A stretch of DNA of 64,000 bases from the NCBI GenBank assembly GCA_900538905.1, contig UPZS01000003.1, positions 1-64,000 on the forward strand. Direction: 5' to 3'. Below the pieces are notes generated by a model that worked only from the letters and a program-made list of their open reading frames with translations, did not search any database and had not been told where the DNA came from. This DNA comes from an uncultured Sutterella sp. Its GTDB lineage: Bacteria > Pseudomonadota > Gammaproteobacteria > Burkholderiales > Burkholderiaceae_F. Shown piece by piece: positions 1 through 7,769 of the stretch; position 1 is the first letter of the stretch; each line of letters opens with the position of its first letter. The position numbers and the translations under genes are program-made.

Positions 1-93
1 CAAAGGCTCAAAAATTTATTTGCGAACAATTTGATCCGAATCAATGCGCTTGTGATCTAGCGATCCGGGAGGTTGGGTTTTGTGCGTCTTCGG

Positions 94-468
94 TCAATTC
101 CGATTCGGCGTTTGCTCCATTTCATCCTTGTCCTGCGGCTTCGGCTCAGGCGTCGCTTCATCGAAACCCTGCTTTTTCTCTTCTTGTGATACCCCGGCCG
201 CAGCCTGCGCAGCTGACTGAAAAGCTGAAAGGATTTCCTTAAGCCCATCAAGCCATTCGTGTGCCTTGGCCAACCAAGCATCAACTTTATCGGCAAGCAC
301 CTTCAAGGCGGCTCGCATACCTGCTGGATTAATGATGTAGAGAAGCGCAACCAAACAAATAAAAACACCAGCAGCAGTCAGAAGCGCCGCTACCGACACG
401 GCCACGAGGGCCACAAGCCCCAGCACCATGGCAACAACGGCAAACTTCTCCGCCCAAGATCGCGACAT
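94..468 (-). CDS. small two-segment membrane protein of the metal-ATPase operon
   Basis: I do not recognise this 124-residue protein as a named family. Two hydrophobic stretches (about residues 8-27 and 29-47) form a hairpin of membrane segments. An amphipathic helix rich in Ala, Lys and Trp follows, then an acidic, Pro/Glu/Lys-rich tail that is probably cytoplasmic and disordered. The ATG is preceded by an AGG-containing ribosome site. The gene lies 15 bases after the HMA-like gene and on the same strand, so it is the last gene of the P-type ATPase operon. A structural or accessory role for the transporter is inferred from position only. Confidence 0.6.
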   Translation of the reverse strand: MSRSWAEKFAVVAMVLGLVALVAVSVAALLTAAGVFICLVALLYIINPAGMRAALKVLADKVDAWLAKAHEWLDGLKEILSAFQSAAQAAAGVSQEEKKQGFDEATPEPKPQDKDEMEQTPNRN

Positions 469-483
469 AACCCAACCTGTTGT

Positions 484-1047
484 CTAAAGAACGCGGCGAT
501 GTTGCCACAGATGCAGCAGCACGAAAGCGGCAAAACCCCAGCCTAGATAGCCGTGACCGGTTTTGTTGAAAACCAGCGAAGCCACTGAAGCCGAACCCAG
601 TCCCAGCATGATTCGATTTTGTGCCATGCGTCGAGCACGCTTGGTATTTTTCACTTCGGGAACCAACATCTTGGCCGCTCTGTCAAGTGCCGTCTGTCCG
701 AGTTTCTTGGCTGGTGCCAGCACTTCGTTCGCACATTCCGCCAACGAACATCTTTCAGGCTTCGGTGCAGAATCGTTCGCTTCATCGGCCACTTCGTTCT
801 CACCACCAACCATCACGAGCCAATTTTGCAAATGATCCTTCAAAGTTTCAGCATCGAGTCGCAAAGGATCCCATAAAAGCAGTGCGCTACCCAATGACGG
901 ATTCAATTGCACCGACGTGATGCCTTCAACAGTCAAAACCATCGTCTCTATTGTCTTGTACTCGTCTGCAGAAAGTCCAACCAAGGCCGGATGCCGAATG
1001 CGCAGTCGACCGTTTGCAAAACTTCTGACATATTTATCCAGTTGCAT
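484..1047 (-). CDS. HMA-like (heavy-metal-associated fold) membrane-anchored protein
   Basis: This 187-residue protein has an N-terminal segment (about residues 1-75) that resembles the degenerate heavy-metal-associated domain found beside P1B ATPases: a beta-alpha-beta pattern around GRLRIRHP and a second strand at TSVQLNP..GSALL. No CXXC metal site is present in it. A linker and a C-terminal hydrophobic segment (about 150-180) follow, ending in His/Arg. It begins 12 bases downstream of the P-type ATPase stop with a clear AAGGG site. Its probable role is as a docking or regulatory partner of that ATPase. The missing CXXC argues against simple metal chaperoning. Confidence 0.65.
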   Translation of the reverse strand: MQLDKYVRSFANGRLRIRHPALVGLSADEYKTIETMVLTVEGITSVQLNPSLGSALLLWDPLRLDAETLKDHLQNWLVMVGGENEVADEANDSAPKPERCSLAECANEVLAPAKKLGQTALDRAAKMLVPEVKNTKRARRMAQNRIMLGLGSASVASLVFNKTGHGYLGWGFAAFVLLHLWQHRRVL

Positions 1048-1059
1048 TGTCTTTGCCCT

Positions 1060-3399
1060 TCAATGTCGGAACGACTCGCCCAGCAATCCCGCCAAATGTT
1101 CGGTATGAGGCTGTTGCAAGAGCACTTCCCTCACCTTTTCGATCACATCATGCCATTCAATGCGACCGTTGTCTGCCGGTCGCATAGCATTCAAGCAAAC
1201 GCCGATCGTCGTGAGATTGTGCAAGACTGCCCCCATGGCCGGCTGCAGCACTCCGGAGATACCGCCGGCCATAAAAGCTGAGTTAAGCCCCACGGAAGCG
1301 GCAAAGTTCGTGCGTACGCGCTTCATCACCGCGCGTCCCAGATCAATGGCACGAGGCAGGTCTTCGAGCGTATTGCGGGTGAGCACCACATCGGCCACTT
1401 CCTGCGCAATAGCGCTGCCTTCGCGCAATGTAACGCCGACATCTGCCGCGGAAAGCGCCGGACTGTCATTAATACCGTCGCCCACCATCAGAACCTTGCA
1501 ACCCTCCTCCTTGAGCTTTTGCACATAACCGGCTTTATCGGTCGGCAAAACCTGCGCACGATATTCATCCACACCGAGCTTGGATGCCACCACGGCTGCC
1601 GTGCGCTCATCATCACCCGTTAGCATCACGACGCGCTTGATGCCGCGTTTTTTCAGTTCAGCAATTACCCGCGCTGATTCCTCCCGAATCGGATCCACAA
1701 TGCCGAGCAACCCGATCAATTTTCCCGCGCAAGCAATGTAGAGAATCGATTTACCCTCGCGGGCAAGGCGTTCCACATGCTCGCTAGCCGCTGAGCAGTC
1801 CACACCTTCATCATCTTCAATAAAGTGCCGTGACCCGATGATGACTTTGGCCGAATCCACGCTTGAGCAGATGCCGTGTGCCACGACATAGTTCACTTGT
1901 GCATCGTGTTTTTCGATGAAGTGGTCCAAATCACGGTCAACAGCAGCCTGTACCACAGCTCGGGAAACCGGATGTGGAAAGTGTTCTTCCAAACAGGCCG
2001 CCAAACTCAGCAATTCTTTTTCGTCACGAGCCGCATCCAACGTCACAACATCGGAAAGCTTCGGAGAAGCCGCCGTGAGCGTCCCTGTCTTGTCAAACAC
2101 TACCGTATCAACTTCAGCGAGCGCTTCAAGATAGCGTCCGCCCTTGATAAGGGTGCCGTTTCTTGTTCCGGTCTTCATGCCGGCCAAAATCGCCAAAGGC
2201 GTTGCCAAACGCAGTGCGCAGGAATAGTCCACCATCAGGACGCCGGCCGTGCGCGTGAGATTTCGGGTAAGGAGAAACACAAGGCCGGCGAGCGCAAAGT
2301 TATAGGGAACGATGGCATCGGCCAGACGTTCAGCCTTCCCCTGAATACCCGCCTTGCTTTTCTCGCTGGTTTCAATAAATTCGATGATTTTTGACAAACG
2401 GGTTTCACCGGCCAATTTGGTTGGCCGAATGTCAATCTCTCCATCTTCAACTACCGTACCGGCGTAGACCTGCCCGCCGTGCGTACGGTGAACCGGCAAC
2501 GGCTCACCGGTCATCGTCGCTTGATTGACGTCGGCTTCGCCTCCCACAACTGTTCCGTCAACAGGAATCGTACTGCCGGCACGAACCACGATTACGTCGC
2601 TTTCAGACACTTCCACAAGCGGCACTTCGACAACAGTTTCACCTTTGCGCACCCAAACGCGATCAACCTTGAGAGCCAACTGGTCAGCCAAACTCTCAAG
2701 AGATTTCTTGCGAGTGTAGTTTTCAAGCATTTCGCCCAAACCCAGCAACAGAGCCACCAGGCCGGCAGTCTTGAAATCTCGCCTCAAAAGCGAAATACCG
2801 ATGGCGGCAGCGTCAAGCACCTCCACCGTCAATTTTCCGCGCCGCAATTGCTTTACCCCTTCGATTAAGAAAGGAATCGCGCCGAGCACCGCATTGATTG
2901 CGTTGACCACAAGCGGCATAAAGGGGCGCACCACCACCCAACGAACCAATGGGGAAAAATCAAGTTCTCCCGACTGAGGCTCTCTGAGAACCTGGTTGAG
3001 TCGATGCAACGGACGCGATAAAACACGAAGCAGAGGCATTGAGCGCAACGCTTGCACAACCGTGGATACAGCCGGCGCCCCAGCAGAAGGCGGCACTGAC
3101 AATGCCGCTCTCGACTCGGTTTGCGCCTTTTTGGCGGTATCAACGTGAATCTTGCGGGCGTCGCGAAGAATCGGCGGCACGACTGCCAAACTCTTGAGAT
3201 ACTCGGCCACAGGCGACAGGCCACAGGCATTGTCGTAAAAAACGATTACAGAGCCTGTACGAGGATTGACCCTCACGCCGGAAACGCCGATGATGCCCGA
3301 TACGTCGTCAGCAATTCGTTCGGCGCTTGCTGTCGTCATCGTTCCGGTCGTCACCCAACGCTGTCGATTGCCAACTTCATGAACTAACTTAAAAAACAT
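1060..3399 (-). CDS. P1B-like heavy-metal-translocating P-type ATPase with YSC instead of CPC
   Basis: This is a 779-residue cation-transporting ATPase. Visible motifs are an N-terminal degenerate HMA-like domain (residues 1-70), actuator TGEP (297-300), DKTGT phosphorylation loop (436-440), the HP dipeptide of the P1B nucleotide domain (EHFPHPVSRA), MLTGD and GDGINDSPAL. The transmembrane metal site, normally CPC before the ALxLATP segment, reads Tyr-Ser-Cys (392-394), so the substrate cannot be assumed to be copper or zinc. AAGGA lies directly against the ATG, which is too close for an ideal ribosome site. The start was kept because the HMA-like fold begins there. It heads an operon with three small proteins. 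The metal specificity is unknown to me; manganese is one possibility for such non-CPC pumps. Confidence 0.9.
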   Translation of the reverse strand: MFFKLVHEVGNRQRWVTTGTMTTASAERIADDVSGIIGVSGVRVNPRTGSVIVFYDNACGLSPVAEYLKSLAVVPPILRDARKIHVDTAKKAQTESRAALSVPPSAGAPAVSTVVQALRSMPLLRVLSRPLHRLNQVLREPQSGELDFSPLVRWVVVRPFMPLVVNAINAVLGAIPFLIEGVKQLRRGKLTVEVLDAAAIGISLLRRDFKTAGLVALLLGLGEMLENYTRKKSLESLADQLALKVDRVWVRKGETVVEVPLVEVSESDVIVVRAGSTIPVDGTVVGGEADVNQATMTGEPLPVHRTHGGQVYAGTVVEDGEIDIRPTKLAGETRLSKIIEFIETSEKSKAGIQGKAERLADAIVPYNFALAGLVFLLTRNLTRTAGVLMVDYSCALRLATPLAILAGMKTGTRNGTLIKGGRYLEALAEVDTVVFDKTGTLTAASPKLSDVVTLDAARDEKELLSLAACLEEHFPHPVSRAVVQAAVDRDLDHFIEKHDAQVNYVVAHGICSSVDSAKVIIGSRHFIEDDEGVDCSAASEHVERLAREGKSILYIACAGKLIGLLGIVDPIREESARVIAELKKRGIKRVVMLTGDDERTAAVVASKLGVDEYRAQVLPTDKAGYVQKLKEEGCKVLMVGDGINDSPALSAADVGVTLREGSAIAQEVADVVLTRNTLEDLPRAIDLGRAVMKRVRTNFAASVGLNSAFMAGGISGVLQPAMGAVLHNLTTIGVCLNAMRPADNGRIEWHDVIEKVREVLLQQPHTEHLAGLLGESFRH

Positions 3400-3442
3400 T
3401 CCTTATGCGTCCGAAAAGGAGGGCGAAACCGTTTGCGAGAAA

Positions 3443-3742
3443 TCAAGCCGGAGTCTTTTCAACGACCGGTTCCTGCACAGTCTGAGCTGCTTCCTGAGCT
3501 TCCTGGGCCGTCTTTTTTTCCTGATTTTTGAGCTGAGCTTCAGCCACAACGTCTTCAATGTCTTCCTTCACGCCTTCGGCTACCGCCATAAGCTTGTCAC
3601 GCAAAGCGATACCGCCGGCCACTAGGTCGGTTGCCAGGGGCTTGACCCCTTGCACGCGACCGCGGGAAATCGCCATCGCACCGATTGCGCCGAGTGCCAC
3701 GCCACCGAGAAAAATCAGGCCGTACTTCGTGTAGTTGTTCAT
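3443..3742 (-). CDS. single-pass membrane protein, DUF5132-like
   Basis: This 99-residue protein has one N-terminal glycine-rich transmembrane helix (about residues 8-25, GLIFLGGVALGAIGAM). A soluble helix of about 40 residues follows, then an Ala/Glu/Gln/Val-rich tail. The layout matches the small DUF5132-type proteins commonly found next to HMA-like and P-type ATPase genes. I assign the family from memory of that architecture, not a search. The ATG has an AGGAAG site 6-7 bases upstream. It is the first gene of the operon and is separated from the ATPase by about 40 bases. Confidence 0.6.
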   Translation of the reverse strand: MNNYTKYGLIFLGGVALGAIGAMAISRGRVQGVKPLATDLVAGGIALRDKLMAVAEGVKEDIEDVVAEAQLKNQEKKTAQEAQEAAQTVQEPVVEKTPA

Positions 3743-4064
3743 TTCTATCTTCCTTTTGAAGTGTCACAGTCATGAGACGCGCGTGCTTTATTTTTTCAAA
3801 CACGCGCGTTTCTTTTAAGGCGATTTTCACACGATCGTTTTTAAAAGTGCATGACGCTTTTTTGTATTTTTTGCGATTTTCTTTGACTTAATCCAAAAAA
3901 AGTCCAATTTTCGTACCAGCCACCAGTCCCAGCAGTTCTGCAAAGCGGTGCTATGCAAGCAAGTGTTTGCACCTGAAAAACAACAGATTGCGAAAGTGAC
4001 CCCGACGGAACGCGCCGCACGTTGTCAAATGTGGCAAACTGATAGCTTGTTGAGCTCTCGAACC
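3743..4064. other. divergent intergenic region between the metal operon and the AsmA-like gene
   Basis: This stretch carries the promoters for two divergent transcripts. The only strong structure is a GC-rich inverted repeat close to the minus-strand gene, listed separately. A T-rich run sits at 3840-3900. No gene with a convincing start was found. The upstream in-frame extension of the AsmA-like reading frame (3948-4064) lacks protein-like features and was excluded. Confidence 0.5.
3777..3809. repeat. 9-bp inverted repeat in the metal operon leader
   Basis: The arms ACGCGCGTG (3777-3785) and CACGCGCGT (3801-3809) are perfectly complementary, with a 15-base T-rich loop. For the leftward operon this places a hairpin about 35 bases upstream of the first ATG, in the probable 5' leader. 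Read rightward it is followed by TTCTTTT, so it could also stop transcription in that direction. Confidence 0.55.
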
Positions 4065-6530
4065 ATGTTCCTTTCATCATTGCCTCGTATTGCGCGCCTA
4101 GCCCTGGCGCTTGTCATTCTGATTTTTGTGTTGGCAGTTGCGGCTGTCGGCACTCTCTTTTATGTGCTCGATGAAAAGGCGGTAAAAGACACAATCGACA
4201 CCTACGCCAAAGAGGCGCTAAACGCGTCCGTAGAGTACAGCGGGCCGATCGGACTCAAGCATCTCACATCGCTTCACGTACAGCTCCCTGCGTTGCGCTT
4301 CATTGATATCGAAAGCGGCCAAGCAATCGGTGCGATCGCCGGCGCACAAGTCGAAGTTGCCATGTGGTCTTCGCTGCTTGGCGCCGTCAACGTTAAAAAC
4401 ATCACCATTGACGGCGCTCAGCTCTCATTGGCCGTTCCCCGCGCCAGCGGTGACGCGCTTTTTGAAGAAGCGTTCGGTTCCGTACGTTTTCCAGACAATC
4501 TGCGCGTTTCTAACTTCCGTCTGAACAATGCTCAGATCGCGCTTACGACCGGTTCGGCCGATTCTGCCCGTCAATGGAAAATCTCCGCGCTTACGCTTTC
4601 TTCGGGGCGTTTTTCGCCTGAAATGAACACGCCGTTTGAAGTGTCGGCTCACTTTGAAGCGATCGGCGCCAATGGCGAGCCTCAGGTTCCCGCTGTCGAA
4701 GCACCTGTTGTTGAAACACCCGAACCGACGGTCCCGTCCACCGAACCCGTTCAGGAAAAGCCTGCGGCCGCTTCCGAAGCCCAAAATACGCAGACTCCCG
4801 CTGAAACCGAAGCACCTGCTGCCCCTGAACAGCCGCAGGACTACATCACTGAAACAGCGCCAGCTGTCGAAACTCAGGCATCTGAGTCGACACCTGTTGC
4901 CGATGAACAAACTACCGAAGGAACGGCACCGACCGAAGCTCCTGCGCCCGAAACACAGCCCCCAGCCCCTGAACAAGCCCCTGCTCCAATCCCCGAAGAA
5001 ACGACTTCGGAATCCGCCACAACGGCCTGGAACATTCGCTTCATTAAGGACGCACACGCTCAGGAGGCTCTGAGCGAAGCCGCACAAACCTTTGTCAGTT
5101 TCGACCCCGAGACGCTTGCGGGAGACCTTTCTGCCAAGGGTATATTGACAATTTCCGTCACAGACCGCTACGTGATGGTCGAAGACGTCAGTTTTGCCGG
5201 CGAACTTAACAACAAAGGCTCTGCCTGGACCACGGTTGCCAAAGCCGACCGAGTTCGTTTCAAAGGCAACGAAGTTTCCGGTAGCAACCTATCCGCGTCT
5301 CTTTCCAAGCCTGATGACACAACTGGCGACATCCATCTCGGTGCCGTTGATTTCCGCGTGCGTCCCGGTATTCTCGAAAGTCCCGAAATGCGCTTTTCGC
5401 GTACCGAAGAACGCGGCAGCCGTGTCAGTACGTTTGAAGTGGCTAGTTCCGTTCGAGCCGACTTTGTCAAAAAGTCTGCCGATCTGGACAATCTCACTGC
5501 CCGCGTAAGCATCACGGGCGATGCAGCCCTGCCCACCGACTTCAACGCATCAGTATCGGGCTTCATCAAGGCCGATTGGAACGAAAATGCCGCTCAGGTC
5601 GGTTTATCGGGGGACTTTGCTGGAGCCCCCATCTCCTTTAACGGTACCGTTCGTCAAACTGCCGGCGTGCCCGAACTTGAAGGCGAACTGATGGTGGGCG
5701 AAATCAACCGCGACACATTACCCGGTGAAGAAATGCTCGCTTGGATGCGTCACTTTGATTTTTCGGGAGCCGTTCGAGTCGGGCGTATTGCCGCTGCCGG
5801 AATCACCGGCACCCAGTTGAGCGGCACGCTTGCCGTAAAGGGAGGAAAAGCCGTCGTCGATTCTCTCGTCGTAAATACCGCCGAAGGGCGCCTATTCGGC
5901 ACATTTGAACTCGCCGAAGATACATCCTGGCTCTTTAATGGCCGCGTGGATGGAGTAGCACTGGACAAGTTCATTGCTCCGGTAGCGGGAGCTTCTCCGG
6001 TGGCAGGCGTAGCCAACGGCGATCTGACCATTTCCGGAAAAGGATTCGCGGCAGAAACCCTAACCGGTACCTCCAAACTGCGCATACTGCGCCCTTCCTA
6101 TCTCGGCTTGGACGCCGCTGCCGTGCGCAATCATCTGGTCACCAACGCCGATACGACTCTTATCACGCGACAAGGCGCTCGTACCGACCTCGATGAGGCC
6201 ACGCTTTCGCTTACGCTCAACGGCAACTCGTTGACACTCAAAGACATCGTGGCGCGCTCCGTATACATCCGAGCCCGCGCCAATGCACAACTCGATCTCG
6301 CGGCAAGCACACTTGAAGGCAACTGCAGCCTCAACTTCGCGCCGCAACAAGGCATTCCGTCGATTCACCTCACGGCAGCCTTCAACGGCAAGAGCGCCGC
6401 TCCGGCCTGGAACTTCGACTGGCAGAAGTCTTCCGAGGCTTTGCGTCGCGCACAAGGCAAACCCATCGTGCCTTCCAAGAAGGAAGAAAAGAGCATCTGG
6501 CAAAGCGTCAAGGAGTTCTTCAGCTTCTAG
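4065..6530 (+). CDS. AsmA-like large periplasmic protein
   Basis: The 821-residue product has an N-terminal membrane anchor (about residues 5-30) and then long beta-rich sequence. The AsmA pattern is visible: a short helix after the anchor (EKAVKDTIDTYAKEAL), the G-x-I-G-L-K-H-L segment, and a C-terminal AsmA_2-like region (about 550-790) with repeated GxLAVKGGKAVVDSL-type motifs. A Pro/Glu/Ala/Thr-rich low-complexity insert lies at about 210-320. AsmA-family proteins are bridge-like, inner-membrane-anchored proteins implicated in phospholipid transfer to the outer membrane. I chose the ATG that directly precedes the hydrophobic anchor. An upstream extension to 3948 is possible in frame but looks non-coding. 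It stands alone, ending at a terminator shared with the convergent sulfite locus. Confidence 0.8.
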   Translation: MFLSSLPRIARLALALVILIFVLAVAAVGTLFYVLDEKAVKDTIDTYAKEALNASVEYSGPIGLKHLTSLHVQLPALRFIDIESGQAIGAIAGAQVEVAMWSSLLGAVNVKNITIDGAQLSLAVPRASGDALFEEAFGSVRFPDNLRVSNFRLNNAQIALTTGSADSARQWKISALTLSSGRFSPEMNTPFEVSAHFEAIGANGEPQVPAVEAPVVETPEPTVPSTEPVQEKPAAASEAQNTQTPAETEAPAAPEQPQDYITETAPAVETQASESTPVADEQTTEGTAPTEAPAPETQPPAPEQAPAPIPEETTSESATTAWNIRFIKDAHAQEALSEAAQTFVSFDPETLAGDLSAKGILTISVTDRYVMVEDVSFAGELNNKGSAWTTVAKADRVRFKGNEVSGSNLSASLSKPDDTTGDIHLGAVDFRVRPGILESPEMRFSRTEERGSRVSTFEVASSVRADFVKKSADLDNLTARVSITGDAALPTDFNASVSGFIKADWNENAAQVGLSGDFAGAPISFNGTVRQTAGVPELEGELMVGEINRDTLPGEEMLAWMRHFDFSGAVRVGRIAAAGITGTQLSGTLAVKGGKAVVDSLVVNTAEGRLFGTFELAEDTSWLFNGRVDGVALDKFIAPVAGASPVAGVANGDLTISGKGFAAETLTGTSKLRILRPSYLGLDAAAVRNHLVTNADTTLITRQGARTDLDEATLSLTLNGNSLTLKDIVARSVYIRARANAQLDLAASTLEGNCSLNFAPQQGIPSIHLTAAFNGKSAAPAWNFDWQKSSEALRRAQGKPIVPSKKEEKSIWQSVKEFFSF

Positions 6531-6555
6531 CCGCATTTCCAATGCGCCAAGAATT

Positions 6556-6588
6556 CGCCCGCTTTTCTCAATACGAAAAAAGCGGGCG
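6556..6588. terminator. bidirectional hairpin terminator between asmA-like gene and the sulfite locus
   Basis: An 11-bp perfect stem, CGCCCGCTTTT (6556-6566) with AAAAGCGGGCG (6578-6588), lies between two convergent genes (stops at 6530 and 6614). The T/A runs are inside the stem foot, so it can act in both directions, with only a weak external U-tract. Confidence 0.65.
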
Positions 6589-6613
6589 TTGTTTCGAGTA
6601 GAGCTAACTCGGC

Positions 6614-7240
6614 TTAATAGTCGCGGCCGGCGTACTTATCGGCAAGCTTATTGAGATAATCGATCACCTCAGGGCCGGTCCAGTCCACAAATCCGCGAAC
6701 GAACCCTATCAGATTGCCCTGACCGTCAAGCATAAAGAAGCTCGGCACCACATCGAGCGGCACATCGTCGCCGATCACCTGCTTGGCGTCGATCAGCGTT
6801 TCGAAGTCTTTACCCAAGCCATACTTCTTCATGAACTTCTGCACGTTCTTGACCTTGTCATCGACCGACACGGACAGAATGTGGATGCGGCTCTTGGGAT
6901 CGTGATTGAACTTCTTCTGCAGCTCGTGCATGGCCGGCATCGTACGGATGCACGGTTCGCACCAGCTCGCCCATATGTCGATCAACACCAACTTACCCTT
7001 AAAGGAGTCAAGTGCCACCTGTTTACCATTCAGATCCGGCAGAACAGCCTTGGAAAAGCCGTGCGTATGACGCATTTCCAGGAAGTCGCGCAACTGACCG
7101 GGCTTGCCGGCAATCGGCTCGCCGTTTTCGACGATCTTCGTCTGGAAGGCAGGAATGTGATCCGTAGCGGGTGCTTCAGCCGCCACAGCCGACAGAGAAA
7201 GGCTCGTTGCCAGAGCCAAGCTAAGCAGAAGACGTTTCAA
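6614..7240 (-). CDS. CcmG/TlpA-type periplasmic thioredoxin, last gene of the sulfite-reductase locus
   Basis: This 208-residue exported thiol oxidoreductase has a signal peptide (KRLLLSLALATSLSLSAVAA) followed by a thioredoxin fold with active site WCEPC (residues 93-97), the downstream ILSVSVDD strand and a cis-proline-type loop (DVVPSFFMLDGQG). The family (CcmG/DsbE/ResA/TlpA) keeps apocytochrome CXXCH cysteines reduced for heme ligation. The start is a TTG: the bases upstream read AGGAG, then six bases, then TTG, directly before the signal peptide. A longer reading to 7327 would bury the signal and was rejected. The gene lies 34 bases after the CcmH-like gene. With the CcmH lacking cysteines, this is the only visible thiol-redox protein in the set apart from DsbA at 24153. 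Confidence 0.85.
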   Translation of the reverse strand: MKRLLLSLALATSLSLSAVAAEAPATDHIPAFQTKIVENGEPIAGKPGQLRDFLEMRHTHGFSKAVLPDLNGKQVALDSFKGKLVLIDIWASWCEPCIRTMPAMHELQKKFNHDPKSRIHILSVSVDDKVKNVQKFMKKYGLGKDFETLIDAKQVIGDDVPLDVVPSFFMLDGQGNLIGFVRGFVDWTGPEVIDYLNKLADKYAGRDY

Positions 7241-7246
7241 TTGATA

Positions 7247-7251
7247 CTCCT
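7247..7251 (-). promoter_or_regulatory. ribosome binding site deciding a TTG start
   Basis: AGGAG on the minus strand, six bases before the TTG at 7240. It fixes the start of the CcmG-like gene in front of its signal peptide. Confidence 0.7.
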
Positions 7252-7274
7252 GAGAAATAACAAGTCCAAAAACA

Positions 7275-7769
7275 TTACGTACGGGCAGCCGGCTTTGTCT
7301 TGCGTCGCATGCTACGCCAAAAAACAAAGGCTCCGATCACCACGGCAATCCAGGGAGCCGCCCACAAAAGAAATGTCGTTGCGTTGAAATCAGGCTGATA
7401 GCGCACAGCTTCGCCGTAGCGCTCGGCCATGTAATCCAAAATTTCACCGCGCGTAGCTCCTTCCCGAAGCTTCTGATAGATCAAAGCCTTGAGTTCGCCC
7501 GAAAGCGCGGTCTCAGATTCAAACAGCGTATTGTTAGCCGAACTCGGATCCCGCAAAAGTTTGGAAACGGCAATGGCTTCGTCATAAAGCTCGCGTCCGC
7601 TCAATCCCTTTTTTGACTGGCTGTTTGTAGCGGTTGTTTGTTCAGCCGCCTGAGCATGAGCCACAAACCAAGACACAGTCGTTTGCACACCGTCAGGCAT
7701 CGACAGCAAAGCCAAGGATGCTACGGCAGCACAACCCAATGCCGCAAGCGTTCGTTTAAGCCAAAGCAT
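7275..7769 (-). CDS. CcmH/NrfF-like protein lacking the LRCxxC redox motif
   Basis: The 164-residue protein has an N-terminal signal/anchor and a CcmH-type helical core ending in the family hallmark (REGATRGEILDYMAERYGEAVRYQP). A C-terminal membrane helix follows (about 130-150). In CcmH/NrfF proteins the core starts with LRCxxC, the cysteine pair that handles apocytochrome thiols. Here the aligned segment is LRDPSS (residues 72-77), so both cysteines are gone, and the mature protein has none at all. The ATG at 7769 sits inside the end of ccmF (14-base overlap), indicating translational coupling. A structural rather than redox role in the heme lyase is inferred. The start is chosen by overlap with ccmF and the signal peptide. 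Confidence 0.85.
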   Translation of the reverse strand: MLWLKRTLAALGCAAVASLALLSMPDGVQTTVSWFVAHAQAAEQTTATNSQSKKGLSGRELYDEAIAVSKLLRDPSSANNTLFESETALSGELKALIYQKLREGATRGEILDYMAERYGEAVRYQPDFNATTFLLWAAPWIAVVIGAFVFWRSMRRKTKPAART

